From Musa acuminata AAA Group (taxonomy: Eukaryota > Streptophyta > Magnoliopsida > Zingiberales > Musaceae), in contig NC_088357.1 of NCBI RefSeq assembly GCF_036884655.1, forward strand, positions 12,317,501 through 12,381,500: a stretch of DNA of 64,000 bases. The letters are read 5' to 3'. Below the pieces are notes generated by a model. The model was not told the DNA's origin. It did no database searches and saw only the letters and a program-made list of their open reading frames with translations. Below are positions 44,149 through 48,837 of the stretch, piece by piece (within the stretch, counting starts at the first letter, position 1; every line of letters starts with the position of its first letter). The translations under genes and the position numbers were made by a program.

Positions 44149-45219
44149 AGAAACATTATTTTGGTCTCAATAGCACATCCAAGAGTAAATACTTAAAATG
44201 CTAGTGACATCTATCCTTACCGCAGGCATGGTCCCCAGCTTTAACAAAGTTCTGAGAATATATGAGAATAAACTTAAGATCTAAGAAAGCATTAGTTACC
44301 TGATTCAAGAAGTTTGTCGCTTCCTTTACAACTTCCCTGAATTTATCATCATCAAACCATCCAAATTTCGTCACTCGACATAAAAGTTGAATTAAAGATC
44401 CAATTACAAAGTTCTCCAATTCAGGTCCTCTGGTAGCAAGGTAATTTATCACATAATTTCCTTCAAAGAGATTGCATGCCAATTTAGAACATTGCAAGAT
44501 AAGTCAAACAAATACGTTAATTGCAAGACAAGACTATCAATATATAACAAAAAGCCAAAGAAAGCTTTTTAAGACTAAAACTTCAGACCACATTATGCTC
44601 AGACTACAGAAAAATAAGCCAAGAACATAATGGCATGACTAAGCAAAAGGATAAATTTTAGGCATTCTATCTGTACAGTAAATTGCAAACAAAAAATGAA
44701 ATAGTATTCCAATTCGATGGTACAGTACTATGCAGAAGTTAAAGCAACAATAAGGTTAATTTCCAAAGCTTCACAACCTGCTTTAGCAGCCGTTTATATT
44801 TATAATGTCAAAAAATGTCACATATATGCTCCTAGTTAGAAGAACAAAAACGAAAGAAATAAATTGGGCATGGAATATAATGGCAAAAAAATTATAAGGA
44901 AAAAAAATATATCCCCTCTGCTCATAAAGAACAAGATGTGTATAACAATTAATGTATATAACTAGAAAGGAACATTACGGATATCAAGCCGCATCTGCAA
45001 AGACAGTTTATGTTCCGTTATTTGCTTCAACAAGCTGGAACTAGCCAACACCAAAGCGTAAGGAGTCGATGCATTGTCCAAAATGTACTGGCACTGTGGA
45101 ATGTAGTCTGGATTCAGAGAAAAGCATTTAAGGGTGATCTCTGCATGTGCTCGTTCAGCTGAATTCTGGGAAGTGTACAGCGTTTCACATAAGGTTTCCA
45201 GCTGCGCCAAGCTCTCCAT
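1387..45219 (-). CDS. XPO7: Exportin-7 (XPO7/RanBP16-like karyopherin-beta), 23 exons, 3' end outside window
   Basis: Gene-level entry. Exportin-7 is a RanGTP-dependent HEAT/ARM-repeat transport receptor that moves cargo through the nuclear pore. Twenty-three minus-strand exons with GT/AG borders join in phase for 2622 nt (874 codons, no stop) and follow the plant exportin-7 sequence from its usual N-terminus (MESLAQLE) through the importin-N segment (about residues 20-90) and the helical repeats. Conserved blocks include [64 protein letters not shown] and GLLFDWLYP. The family is about 1050 residues, so the last 170-180 residues lie left of position 1; I found no exon for them in 1-1386. Introns range from about 80 bp to 14.7 kb and carry most of the transposons in the window. 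The assembly was compared with the plant family from memory; exon borders are hand-called. Very confident of identity. Confidence 0.95.
1881..2146. repeat. GGTAC-rich MITE-like repeat, copy 1
   Basis: About 266 bp in the intron between exons 22 and 23. It is packed with GGTAC/GTACC and GCGGTACA motifs and starts and ends with related TACCGTACC and GCATACC sequences. Its right half aligns by eye with 4140-4246 (AGCGGTCCACATACC, ATCGGACGGTACATACC, GTATCATTCGGTACTG). No open frame. Probably a nonautonomous interspersed repeat; class unknown. Confidence 0.65.
3319..3538 (-). CDS. XPO7: XPO7 exon 22 (residues 758-830)
   Basis: A 220-nt exon encoding [20 protein letters not shown], then [20 protein letters not shown] and [14 protein letters not shown]. 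Acceptor CAG and donor GTGAGT are clear. It ends on the first base of an Ala codon. Confidence 0.95.
3950..4246. repeat. GGTAC-rich MITE-like repeat, copy 2, with TA tract and GC hairpin
   Basis: Same family as 1881-2146, here in the intron between exons 21 and 22. Two TA microsatellites (about 4022-4071 and 4135-4155) flank a GC-rich perfect inverted repeat at 4081-4093 and 4108-4120. The right end carries the shared ATCGGACCGGTACATACC stretch and ends CTGTATACC. Confidence 0.65.
4247..5802. other. Intronic spacer left of element C
   Basis: AT-rich intron DNA between the GGTAC repeat and element C. Open frames here are short and have no recognisable product. Short direct repeats occur (for example AACTGAGTTCCCTT near 5112 and 5141). 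No other feature seen. Confidence 0.5.
5803..6182 (-). repeat. Element C left (3') LTR
   Basis: 380 bp, TG...CA ended, starting TGTCACGGACTTAG. The flanking ATAT lies immediately left. The polypurine tract follows at 6183-6200 when read on the minus strand (AAGTGGGGGAGAA). Confidence 0.92.
6183..6200 (-). other. Element C polypurine tract
   Basis: Minus-strand AAGTGGGGGAGAA abuts the left LTR. It primes plus-strand DNA synthesis in LTR elements and fixes the orientation of element C as minus. Confidence 0.85.
8437..8964 (-). pseudogene. Decayed gypsy protease-region ORF in element C
   Basis: A 175-codon frame, the longest in the element. It aligns by eye with the start of the pol frame of element A: shared PSRMK and GTWSR segments, GMVGTRAT where A has AMVDTGAT, and SSCMVP where A has DPCVVP. 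The catalytic DTG of the aspartic protease is replaced by GTR, so no protease activity is expected. Element B carries the same region at about 23049-23600. No RT follows. It may be non-coding filler rather than a translated protein. Confidence 0.6.
9833..9844 (-). other. Element C primer-binding site (tRNA-iMet)
   Basis: Reads TGGTATCAGAGC on the minus strand, two bases inside the right LTR, a perfect 12-nt complement to the 3' end of plant initiator Met-tRNA. Confidence 0.92.
9847..10226 (-). repeat. Element C right (5') LTR
   Basis: 380 bp, differing from the left LTR at 9 positions by hand count (about 2.4%), with the first 120 bp identical. Followed by the ATAT target duplication. Confidence 0.92.
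10808..10900. repeat. Compound (GT)n(TA)n microsatellite
   Basis: A short GT run followed by about 80 bp of uninterrupted TA. One of several TA tracts in the window; such tracts are length-polymorphic. Confidence 0.97.
12594..12647. repeat. Compound TA/TG/TA microsatellite near exon 21
   Basis: TA, then TG, then TA dinucleotide runs in the intron about 70 bp from the exon 21 donor. Confidence 0.9.
12716..12809 (-). CDS. XPO7: XPO7 exon 21 (residues 726-757)
   Basis: A 94-nt exon encoding [20 protein letters not shown] and [11 protein letters not shown]. Acceptor TTCAG, donor GTATGC. The next intron (3539-12715) contains element C. Confidence 0.95.
12888..13000 (-). CDS. XPO7: XPO7 exon 20 (residues 689-725)
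   Basis: Encodes [20 protein letters not shown] and [17 protein letters not shown], ending on a split Ser codon (AG) at a GTACAT donor. Acceptor GCAG. Confidence 0.95.
13112..13246 (-). CDS. XPO7: XPO7 exon 19 (residues 644-688)
   Basis: A 135-nt phase-0 exon encoding [20 protein letters not shown], then [16 protein letters not shown] and SMEPLLQ. Acceptor TCAG, donor GTAAGT. Confidence 0.95.
13344..13407 (-). CDS. XPO7: XPO7 exon 18 (residues 622-643)
   Basis: A 64-nt exon encoding [20 protein letters not shown] plus T. Its first base completes the Gly codon of exon 17. Donor GTAACT. Confidence 0.94.
13495..13547 (-). CDS. XPO7: XPO7 exon 17 (residues 605-621)
   Basis: A 53-nt exon encoding [17 protein letters not shown] and the first two bases of a Gly codon. 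Acceptor GCAG, donor GTATAT. Confidence 0.94.
13626..13730 (-). CDS. XPO7: XPO7 exon 16 (residues 570-604)
   Basis: A 105-nt phase-0 exon encoding [20 protein letters not shown] and [15 protein letters not shown], one of the best conserved family blocks. Acceptor GCAG, donor GTGACT. A GCAGCAG sequence at the acceptor leaves a one-codon ambiguity. Confidence 0.95.
13801..13905 (-). CDS. XPO7: XPO7 exon 15 (residues 535-569)
   Basis: A 105-nt phase-0 exon encoding [20 protein letters not shown] and [15 protein letters not shown]. Acceptor ACAG, donor GTAAAA. Confidence 0.95.
14424..15300 (+). pseudogene. LINE reverse-transcriptase relic
   Basis: In the intron between exons 14 and 15, on the opposite strand to XPO7. 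Broken plus-strand frames resemble the C-terminal part of a plant LINE RT: a YLFTLVM segment, a ...YTDDI-like active-site remnant near 14540, [15 protein letters not shown] and SIIQHDKDI. It ends near 15265 with CCCCAAATAGTTGGGAC, a sequence familiar from plant LINE 3' ends. Many stops and frameshifts; 5' truncated, as is usual for LINEs. Not functional. Confidence 0.7.
15301..16714. other. Intron remainder between exons 14 and 15
   Basis: AT-rich. A short duplicated phrase occurs (GGCCCAAAGTG near 15455 and 15504, followed by TTTGTTTGCATCAAACAATTGAAAC). No gene or complete transposon seen. Confidence 0.5.
16715..16802 (-). CDS. XPO7: XPO7 exon 14 (residues 505-534)
   Basis: Encodes [20 protein letters not shown] and VTDIGVHSQ. 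Its first base completes the Arg codon from exon 13. Acceptor TGTAG, donor GTAAGG. A LINE relic lies in the next intron. Confidence 0.94.
16877..16998 (-). CDS. XPO7: XPO7 exon 13 (residues 465-504)
   Basis: Encodes [20 protein letters not shown], then [20 protein letters not shown]. Ends on a split Arg codon (AG) at a GTCTAA donor. The first third is divergent from other plants, while SWIVHI is conserved. Confidence 0.93.
17089..17148 (-). CDS. XPO7: XPO7 exon 12 (residues 445-464)
   Basis: A 60-nt phase-0 exon encoding [20 protein letters not shown], with acceptor GCAG and donor GTATGT. Matches the YESSSLYI/MEPILQ stretch of plant homologues. Confidence 0.94.
17345..17440 (-). CDS. XPO7: XPO7 exon 11 (residues 413-444)
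   Basis: A 96-nt exon encoding [20 protein letters not shown] and [12 protein letters not shown], phase 0 on both sides. Acceptor CAG, donor GTAGTA. Confidence 0.95.
17514..17666 (-). CDS. XPO7: XPO7 exon 10 (residues 362-412)
   Basis: A 153-nt phase-0 exon encoding [20 protein letters not shown], then [13 protein letters not shown] and [14 protein letters not shown]. Acceptor CTAG, donor GTAGCA. Confidence 0.95.
17791..17877 (-). CDS. XPO7: XPO7 exon 9 (residues 333-361)
   Basis: A phase-0 exon of 87 nt encoding [20 protein letters not shown] and TTKSLQSWQ. Acceptor TTAG, donor GTTTAC. Confidence 0.94.
17878..19189. other. Intron between exons 8 and 9 with GTACC-type degenerate repeat
   Basis: Mostly anonymous AT-rich DNA. 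Around 18960-19115 there are clusters of GGTACGGG, CGGTACATACC and GGTACGGTACTCG that look like an old copy of the GGTAC repeat family. No gene seen. Confidence 0.45.
19190..19257 (-). CDS. XPO7: XPO7 exon 8 (residues 310-332)
   Basis: A 68-nt exon encoding [20 protein letters not shown] plus YQ. It starts with the two bases that complete the Gly codon left by exon 7, across the 14.7-kb intron. Acceptor CCAG, donor GTAATC. Confidence 0.94.
20717..21190. repeat. Degenerate tandem repeat, about 115-bp unit, four copies
   Basis: Four successive units in the 14.7-kb intron share the order AAGCTAGGCCTAGAGACATC, a purine-rich AG tract, CTACTACTGCA, TGTCCAACTGATCA and TATGACAA.GC. Unit starts are near 20730, 20838, 20964 and 21078. 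The AG tracts have expanded separately in copies 2 and 4. Confidence 0.7.
21272..21709 (-). repeat. Element A left (3') LTR, distal part
   Basis: Begins TGTCACGGACTTAG and matches 31389-31796 of the right LTR (shared ACGCGAACTTAGCTTGCG, CCCACTTGCAACCTCTCGCA). It carries about 25 bp near its start that the right LTR lacks. Interrupted at 21709 by element B. Confidence 0.88.
21710..22155 (+). repeat. Element B left (5') LTR
   Basis: 446 bp. Differs from the right LTR at about 13 single positions plus one short replaced block near its start. A TGTCTATAAA stretch at about 21976 is a candidate TATA region. Confidence 0.92.
22158..22169 (+). other. Element B primer-binding site
   Basis: TGATATCAGAGC, two bases after the LTR, one mismatch from the perfect initiator Met-tRNA complement found in elements A and C. 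Confidence 0.88.
23049..23600 (+). pseudogene. Decayed gypsy protease-region remnant in element B
   Basis: Same region as 8437-8964 of element C, here broken into short frames (starting [15 protein letters not shown]). GMVGERAT stands where element A has AMVDTGAT, so the protease active site is lost. GGAACATGGAGCAG at about 23281 corresponds to the GTWSR stretch of A. Confidence 0.55.
25829..26277 (+). repeat. Element B right (3') LTR
   Basis: 449 bp, directly preceded by the purine tract AAGTGGGGGAGAA. Contains a short internal duplication of TTTTGGCATGTTCATGCCTT not present twice in the left LTR. Confidence 0.92.
26278..26572 (-). repeat. Element A left (3') LTR, proximal part
   Basis: Resumes right after element B with the duplicated CCAT and matches 31796-32086 of the right LTR; ends CGTTCGTGACA. 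About 21 differences from the right LTR over roughly 165 bp compared by hand, nearly all transitions. Confidence 0.9.
26317..27195 (-). pseudogene. Element A integrase C-terminus with chromodomain
   Basis: A 292-codon frame, in the same reading frame as the integrase core (27475-27792) but cut off from it by stops. Residues about 40-125 are the integrase C-terminal (GPY/F-like) region: [39 protein letters not shown]. Residues about 143-190 form a chromodomain ([18 protein letters not shown]), the mark of chromoviruses, thought to steer insertion to marked chromatin. The frame runs through the purine tract into the LTR without a stop before about codon 209. Confidence 0.88.
26573..26584 (-). 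other. Element A polypurine tract
   Basis: AGTGGGGGAGAA on the minus strand, abutting the left LTR. Confidence 0.85.
27475..27792 (-). pseudogene. Element A integrase core fragment
   Basis: Encodes CLTCQQDK (second half of the HHCC zinc-binding module), then the catalytic-core segments [14 protein letters not shown] and [13 protein letters not shown] and the start of the second catalytic Asp region (HNIISD). It stops just after that Asp. Frame differs from the upstream piece at 27782-28039, so at least one frameshift separates them. Confidence 0.88.
27782..28039 (-). pseudogene. Element A integrase zinc-binding N-terminal fragment
   Basis: Encodes [20 protein letters not shown] and [17 protein letters not shown], the His-His half of the HHCC module. 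It lies in the same frame as the RT frame (28094-30016), separated by in-frame stops near 28042-28096. Confidence 0.85.
28094..30016 (-). CDS. Element A pol: protease, reverse transcriptase, RNase H
   Basis: An open 640-codon frame. The aspartic protease active site DTGATH is at about 47. RT spans about 220-430: [39 protein letters not shown], and the catalytic YLDD at about 385. RNase H follows from about 525: [13 protein letters not shown] and [10 protein letters not shown], where most relatives have TDH. It ends at ADALS, normally the linker to integrase, on a stop. Polyprotein of a Ty3/gypsy element; the enzyme regions are complete here, but gag and integrase are broken, so it is not expected to act alone. 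Confidence 0.93.
   Translation of the reverse strand: MGAMHLLNAIWGQVRENTKTRLQKAGSGELMYVDIKLNGQTTRAMVDTGATHNFIADREAKRLGLILEKSPSRMKAVNSEAKRISGLAKGVPIKIGTWSRSANMMAVPLDDFQVILGMKFMHVAKLVPMPFLNSLCMMGGDDPCVVPVPRRGTRELQHISALQLKKGVRKGELTFVAVMKLEPLDEKAIHEPAVVANVLKDFTDVMPPELPKTLSPRRGVDHHIELEPGVKPPARPPYRMPPLELAELRKQLGELLSGGLIRSSKAPFGAPVLFQKKQDGSLRLCVDYRALNKVTVKNKYPIPLIADLFDQLGKAKYLSKLDLRSGYWQVRIAEGDEAKTTCVTKYGAFEFLVMPFGLTNAPAMFYTLMNQLFKEYLDKFVVVYLDDIVVYSQTLEEHVKHIRTIFKVLRENTLFVKMEKCYFVQTMILFLGHRIGDGSIRMDKSKVQVVAEWRTPKKVPELRSFFGFVNYYRCFIAGYSKRATPLTELLNEQPWRWSDKCEIAFQDLKVVVLEEPVLKLSDYGEPFEVHTDASNFAIGGELMQEGHPVAYESRKLIETERRYPVHEKEMTVVIHCLRVWRHYLLGSRFMLRIDNIALSYFQTKKKLSPKQARWQDFLAEFDMAMEYKLGKANVVADALS
30069..30380 (-). 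pseudogene. Element A gag C-terminal part with CCHC zinc knuckle
   Basis: A frame of 103 codons with a basic region ([18 protein letters not shown]) and one zinc knuckle, [13 protein letters not shown], the retroviral-type CX2CX4HX4C nucleic-acid-binding motif of gag. It is in a different frame from pol. Confidence 0.88.
30381..31050 (-). pseudogene. Element A gag N-terminal part, frame-broken
   Basis: Begins at the ATG at 31050 (MANEGLLG, then a stop). Downstream frames still show gag-like pieces (KVEALVDRL, then [15 protein letters not shown]). Several stops and shifts; no long frame. Confidence 0.65.
31043..31249 (-). other. Short leader ORF upstream of gag in element A
   Basis: A 68-codon frame in the leader. 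It is rich in charged residues ([40 protein letters not shown]) and probably helical. Its end overlaps the gag ATG by a few bases. Possibly a leader ORF that couples or damps gag translation; it could also be the displaced N-terminus of gag after a frameshift. Confidence 0.45.
31374..31385 (-). other. Element A primer-binding site (tRNA-iMet)
   Basis: TGGTATCAGAGC on the minus strand, three bases inside the right LTR; perfect complement to the initiator Met-tRNA 3' end. Confidence 0.92.
31389..32090 (-). repeat. Element A right (5') LTR
   Basis: About 702 bp from TGTCATGGAC to ATTCGTCATA. It shows the uninterrupted sequence of the site where element B entered the left LTR. The terminal GACA is eroded. 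Confidence 0.9.
32091..33933. other. Intronic spacer between element A and exon 7
   Basis: Contains a diverged tandem duplication (32797-33066) and, at about 33225-33470, TACC/GGTA-rich sequence like the GGTAC repeat family. No gene seen. Confidence 0.5.
32797..33066. repeat. Diverged tandem duplication, unit about 130 bp
   Basis: 32797-32926 and 32941-33066 share GAAGCATGTATA, TTATTATGCTTAATTGCTTA, ATAACTTGTTTG and ACAATGTATTCTT in the same order. Confidence 0.85.
33934..34057 (-). CDS. XPO7: XPO7 exon 7 (residues 269-309)
   Basis: Encodes [20 protein letters not shown] and then [12 protein letters not shown]. The donor GTTCAC is a weaker GT site, but the split Gly codon closes with exon 8. 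The next intron is 14.7 kb and holds the nested retrotransposons A and B. Confidence 0.94.
34672..34767 (-). CDS. XPO7: XPO7 exon 6 (residues 237-268)
   Basis: A 96-nt phase-0 exon encoding [20 protein letters not shown] and [12 protein letters not shown]. Acceptor GCAG, donor GTATTG. Strong match to the family (SSW, FFDYY, PPLSKE). Confidence 0.95.
34893..35002 (-). CDS. XPO7: XPO7 exon 5 (residues 200-236)
   Basis: Encodes [20 protein letters not shown] and [16 protein letters not shown]. The two leading bases complete a Val codon split with exon 4. Acceptor CAG, donor GTAATA. Confidence 0.95.
35104..35233 (-). CDS. XPO7: XPO7 exon 4 (residues 157-200)
   Basis: Encodes [20 protein letters not shown] and [17 protein letters not shown]. 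The [13 protein letters not shown] block matches plant exportin-7. It lies 6.4 kb from exon 3 because of a solo LTR and a hAT-like element in between. Donor GTTTTT. Confidence 0.94.
36040..36245. repeat. Old GGTAC-type degenerate repeat
   Basis: Cluster of GGTACTG, GGTATGTAC, ATGTACCAACT, CTGGTACC and ACTGGTAA motifs between exons 3 and 4. Probably a highly diverged relative of the 1881 and 3950 copies; assignment is tentative. Confidence 0.35.
36292..36781. repeat. Diverged tandem duplication, unit about 230-240 bp
   Basis: 36292-36519 and 36540-36781 share, in order, AAAGATAACAAGATTTTCTT, GCCTCTAGTGAT, ATGTATGTCTTTCTAGG-like, TTCTTCCTTGA and TTTATTTCAAAAATCAATCT. Intronic (between exons 3 and 4). 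Confidence 0.88.
37350..37479. repeat. Interrupted (TA)n / TATG microsatellite
   Basis: About 130 bp of TA and TATG/CATA repeats. It follows directly on a 22-bp fragment (37328-37349) identical to the start of the solo LTR at 37572. Confidence 0.93.
37572..39124 (+). mobile_element. Solo LTR, about 1.55 kb
   Basis: Begins TGTTGAATCTCGG and ends CCGATCCTAACA, with a TATA box (CCTATAAATACCCC, 38647-38660) 470 bp from the end, giving plus orientation. No primer-binding site follows 39124 and no purine tract or coding region adjoins 37572, so it is a solo LTR, the usual scar of LTR-LTR recombination. Family not identified; length and C-rich end suggest a copia (SIRE/Maximus-like) element. No clear target duplication. 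Holds several GGCGGTGGCACCGCC-like palindromes at 38467-38590. Confidence 0.75.
38467..38590. repeat. Cluster of GGCGGTGGCACCGCC-like palindromes
   Basis: Five related GC-rich palindromes in about 125 bp of the solo LTR, near 38467-38481, 38488-38502, 38516-38529, 38549-38563 and 38574-38587, upstream of its TATA box. Confidence 0.85.
39706..40730. mobile_element. hAT-like nonautonomous DNA transposon
   Basis: 1025 bp in the intron between exons 3 and 4. Imperfect terminal inverted repeats CAGTAATTTAAA (left) and TTTAAATCACTG (right), with flanking 8-bp direct repeats GTATAGAG (39698-39705) and GTACAGAG (40731-40738) differing by one base. CA...TG ends and 8-bp duplications fit the hAT superfamily. 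Subterminal regions are rich in GGCGCC/CTAGGCG-type motifs. The centre holds GACAGCGG-like trinucleotide-rich sequence with no transposase frame, so it would need a partner. Confidence 0.72.
40703..40838. repeat. Perfect-order 68-bp tandem duplication at hAT element end
   Basis: Units 40703-40770 and 40771-40838 differ at only two or so positions. Each carries the right terminal inverted repeat, the target-site copy and 30 bp of flank. Confidence 0.9.
41589..41654 (-). CDS. XPO7: XPO7 exon 3 (residues 135-156)
   Basis: A 66-nt exon encoding [20 protein letters not shown] plus NQ, in phase 0 on both sides. The acceptor CAG and the donor GTTAGT are both visible. It is too short to stand out as an open frame. 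Confidence 0.93.
41655..44299. other. Intron between exons 2 and 3
   Basis: AT-rich, with a TA/GA microsatellite at 44067-44143 and a GA-rich stretch at 41940-41990. Numerous short frames, none recognisable. No transposon identified. Confidence 0.5.
44067..44143. repeat. Compound (TA)n(GA)n microsatellite
   Basis: About 48 bp TA followed by about 29 bp GA, 160 bp from exon 2. Confidence 0.97.
44300..44460 (-). CDS. XPO7: XPO7 exon 2 (residues 81-134)
   Basis: Encodes [17 protein letters not shown] and [19 protein letters not shown], among the most conserved parts of the family. Acceptor AAG, donor GTAACT. The two leading bases complete the Arg codon split with exon 1. Confidence 0.95.
44979..45219 (-). 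CDS. XPO7: XPO7 exon 1 (residues 1-80)
   Basis: Starts at the ATG at 45219 ([10 protein letters not shown]), the usual plant exportin-7 start. It encodes the importin-N region ([13 protein letters not shown], then [12 protein letters not shown]), which contacts RanGTP in the family. It ends after the first base of an Arg codon at a GTAATG donor, which the next exon completes. Confidence 0.95.
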
Positions 45220-47560
45220 GGATGGAAAACAAGCAAAATTTCCAAGTTTTCAGATGATCAAGAGTCCAAGGTTAATGGTGTAAGTTGGTTCTCCTTTCCA
45301 CGTAAAATGAAATCACATCTACGAGTTCCATCAAATGCTGTAACAGTTCCAGTCAGAAATTATGCAAGTCAAAGATAATATATATATACTCACATGCAAG
45401 AGATTATAGCACCAACAAAGTTGAGAAATGGATATATAATATACCACTAGATTGTCACAATATATACAAATGTACAACAAGGAATATGTTTCAGATAAAA
45501 ATGTCTCGATACACAATGGTCAAAAGAAAAATCAAATTCTAAAGGGGACACACAAGAGAAGGCCAACGAAGTAGATCATCTGCAGAGTTGCCAAATTTGC
45601 ATCCCAAAGGAAACCATGGATCCTGAAAAAGATTATAAATATATATTAGATACAAAAAAAGGATCAAACTTCAAAGAACCCAAACAACAACCAAAGTAAA
45701 GGGTGTCTCAGATTCAGCAGCCATGCTGATGCAACATGGCTGATATTAAATGACTTGTAGGACATGCATTTTCATTCCCAATTTTCTAGATAATTTCAAA
45801 AGTAGAAACTCCATCAAGCTGAAAGAACTGCATTTACCATGAATATATGTGTGTGTTTACCACTCTGACTAAGACAATGGCTTAAAGGTGGAGATGTCAA
45901 ATTGGAAAACAGAATTTGTTCTTCTAAACTGAAACTACTACAAAACTGGTGATTCTAGGAAAAAGCAACTTCTAGGAAAATCAGGCAAATTATTTTGTCA
46001 GACATTTCATAGCAATAGGTCACCTATGAAAACCCAAAATATAACAAAGAAAAATAATATAAGCAGGTTCAGTCAACTGTCAATAGGTTATGTTTGACAG
46101 GCTTCCTACTAATGTTACCATCTAACAGTGTCGTTGGGTGCAATTTTTTTTTTCTAATAATTTTAAAAATCTAGAATTATCAGAATTACTAATATCGAAA
46201 CAAAGATAAAAAAAATCCAGTGCTTGCATCATAAACATTTACAGTTGATGCATTCCACTATCATCAGCATATCACTAAGACATTAACATACATATTCCAC
46301 CTTAGTATTCCAAAGCCCTGGTTAAACTTATGGATTGAATTCTCCATGCAAACATATTTTAGTGTTCAAATTTTCAACCATTATGGCAACTTTAGGAAAG
46401 ACGTGCCACGATTAGCATACAACAGTGCTTAGGTCCTGATGTCTCCAAAATACATAACAATCTTGGAGGTGGTTCCTTATACATTTCAAAACTAAGTTCA
46501 GAGGAAGTTGTTGGATTTGACAAGATACCTCTTAAGCTACTTAAATTACTTGCAACTATTTCTGTATTCATTGTCATACTACAAGTTTCTGTTTCCTTTT
46601 ATGATTTTACAAGGAAAACTGGAATGACTTGGCAAAATCCTAAAAAATACAAATACTTCGTTGGCATGTTTTTTATTTTTTAAATTACAGCTTGAATCCC
46701 CTGCCAACCTAGTGAACCATCATGTTGCTGCTCAAATAAAGTTTGCAACATCAAGCAAGCAACAACAGTACTTCTGAAACATCATATAACTCATCCTCTG
46801 CATTTGATTTCATAGACAAGTATCATATCTTCCTAATCTTCTTAATATGAAGATGGCATTGAGCACAAGGAATCTTTACCAGCAATAACTGATTCGTGTC
46901 ACAGTCAACACAGATGAACTATTAATATGCCTATAATAGCAGGAATCAACCTAACTATTTATTTTCTCTTCCCTTTCCCCTTTGTTTATATTTCCCATCA
47001 CGAATCGATTCTCCAGCCCCACAAGATCAGGACGTAACCAGCCTAGACAATAAATCTAACTTTTTCACAGTAATCATTACAAAGAACACCAAAAGTCGCG
47101 CACACTTTAAACTCCCGGCAAGAAAAACTCGGCACCCAACCCCTCCCAAAGCCAAGACGCACCGCAAAAGCATGCCATTTCAAAGCCAAGAACCCCCTAT
47201 CACCAGCTATTTCCAGCGCGATTACCACCGCAAGAACCCACCCCAAAAGCATGCCATGTTCCAAAACCCGATTCATCCTTCAGAACCATGGCGCGGATGC
47301 CGGATCCAAGAAGGATGGAGGAGAATAGGTGACGCATGGATCCAAGATCCAGCGGTAAAGCCGATCTTGGAATCAAGAATCAGGAAGACGGATGACCAAC
47401 AAAGAAACAAGGAGAGATGGGGTTTCGAGGAGATTGAATACTCGCCGTCTTTTTCGCCTCGCAGCTCCGGCTCTGCCTTCGCCCGTCCACTACTCCTCAG
47501 GGTCGGTCGGGCGACGATTTGATCCCTTGGAGATCGCACAGCCTTGTCGGAGGATGGGGA
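45220..47560 (-). promoter_or_regulatory. XPO7: Putative XPO7 5' UTR, leader intron and first exon region
   Basis: Upstream of the ATG the DNA is AT-rich until about 47170-47560, where it becomes GC-richer with CTCC/CGCC motifs, as in plant first exons. That stretch holds minus-strand frames of 77 and 88 codons, probably uORFs rather than genes. A candidate small leader exon lies near 45550-45622 (acceptor TTTTTCAG). A leader intron is inferred, not proven. A TA tract at 47731-47754 lies upstream of the likely start. Confidence 0.45.
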
Positions 47561-48775
47561 GGAATTTTAAATGGCGTAAATTCCACGAGGGCTTGTGGCT
47601 GTTTTCTTGTACCAGCAGATTTCATCGGTTTTATTATTATTATTATATCTATTGTTATCACTAGTATTATCATTTTTATTGTTCGAAATCTAATAATTTA
47701 TGTAGGGGTTTCGTGATGGTGTGATTTAATGATATATATATATATATATATATAAAGGAATACCAATCATCTGCAATGATCATAACCGTCGAACACAAGA
47801 TCAACGGTCAGTCTCTCGCTGATTTGTCGGTTTGATGTGCACTCACCTAGATGTGATATGTATTGTGGATACTCGACCACATCAACGGTTTGCGAGGTTA
47901 TATGGAGTAAGCCACTTTTCTACAATACATATGGAATTAAATTAGGTTACAAGTAAATGTGAATATCCTTCTCTACCTAGGAGTAGATACATTTTTGGTT
48001 TTGTGCAACTTGTTTCTCATCACAATTCACGAAATGTCCATGAGATCTCCATCAATCTGAGTACGAGAGAATTCTCATTTTGATGACTAATGTTGTGAAC
48101 GCAAAGACGCATCCTATAAAAGAATTGGAAGTCTGAGAAGAAGAAATTTTCTTGTGGCCCAAGTGATGCGCCCGAGCTTCTTTAGACATCGAGAGGTCAA
48201 AAAGAGAGGATGGAGTTTATCTCGTGCCACCACTGCTGTGACGGCCAGGTTGCGTAGGCGGCGGGTGTAGGAAACGTTGCTTGCGAACACATTTCTTTGA
48301 CTGTAGCAGACGTGCGATGAATTGTCATGCACACCCACAGAAAAATAGTAATAGATTTGACCCTCGTTCCGAGTTGGTTTAGCTGGTCCATGTTTTATGC
48401 CAGCAATGTATACACCACCGCACAGCTCAAAAAGCAAATAACATTAATACATTTCAAACACTCTATAATGATACGAGGACGCCATTGGCATACAGAATTA
48501 GTCGTAATGATGCGAATGAGTCGCCGGATCCCTGGTGGTGGCGTGCTTCCGGGGTATAGTTTGTGGAAGCCATCACATCAAATGGACATCCAATGTGTAG
48601 AGTCAATGAAATCAGGTCGTCACCGATCAGAGGGTTTTGGTGGACTTTGTTTACAATTTTTTTCCAAGAATATTGAAGTATTTTTAGATTAAAACACTAT
48701 TATGTTCATTTTTCACTCATCTCTCCCACATTCGATCTATTATCCTATTTTACCATTTTATAACAATTATTTTGA

Positions 48776-48833
<58 letters not shown>
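47561..48833. other. Intergenic DNA upstream of XPO7
   Basis: No gene recognised. TA tracts at 47731-47754 and 48784-48833; the second directly abuts the copia LTR. Short frames near 48114-48437 and 48327-48692 overlap on opposite strands and match nothing I know. Confidence 0.5.

Positions 48834-48837
<4 letters not shown>

Noticed and set aside
45550..45622. Upstream in-frame coding exon for XPO7
   Set aside because: The frame after the acceptor ends at a stop before any donor in phase with exon 1, so at most it is a leader exon.
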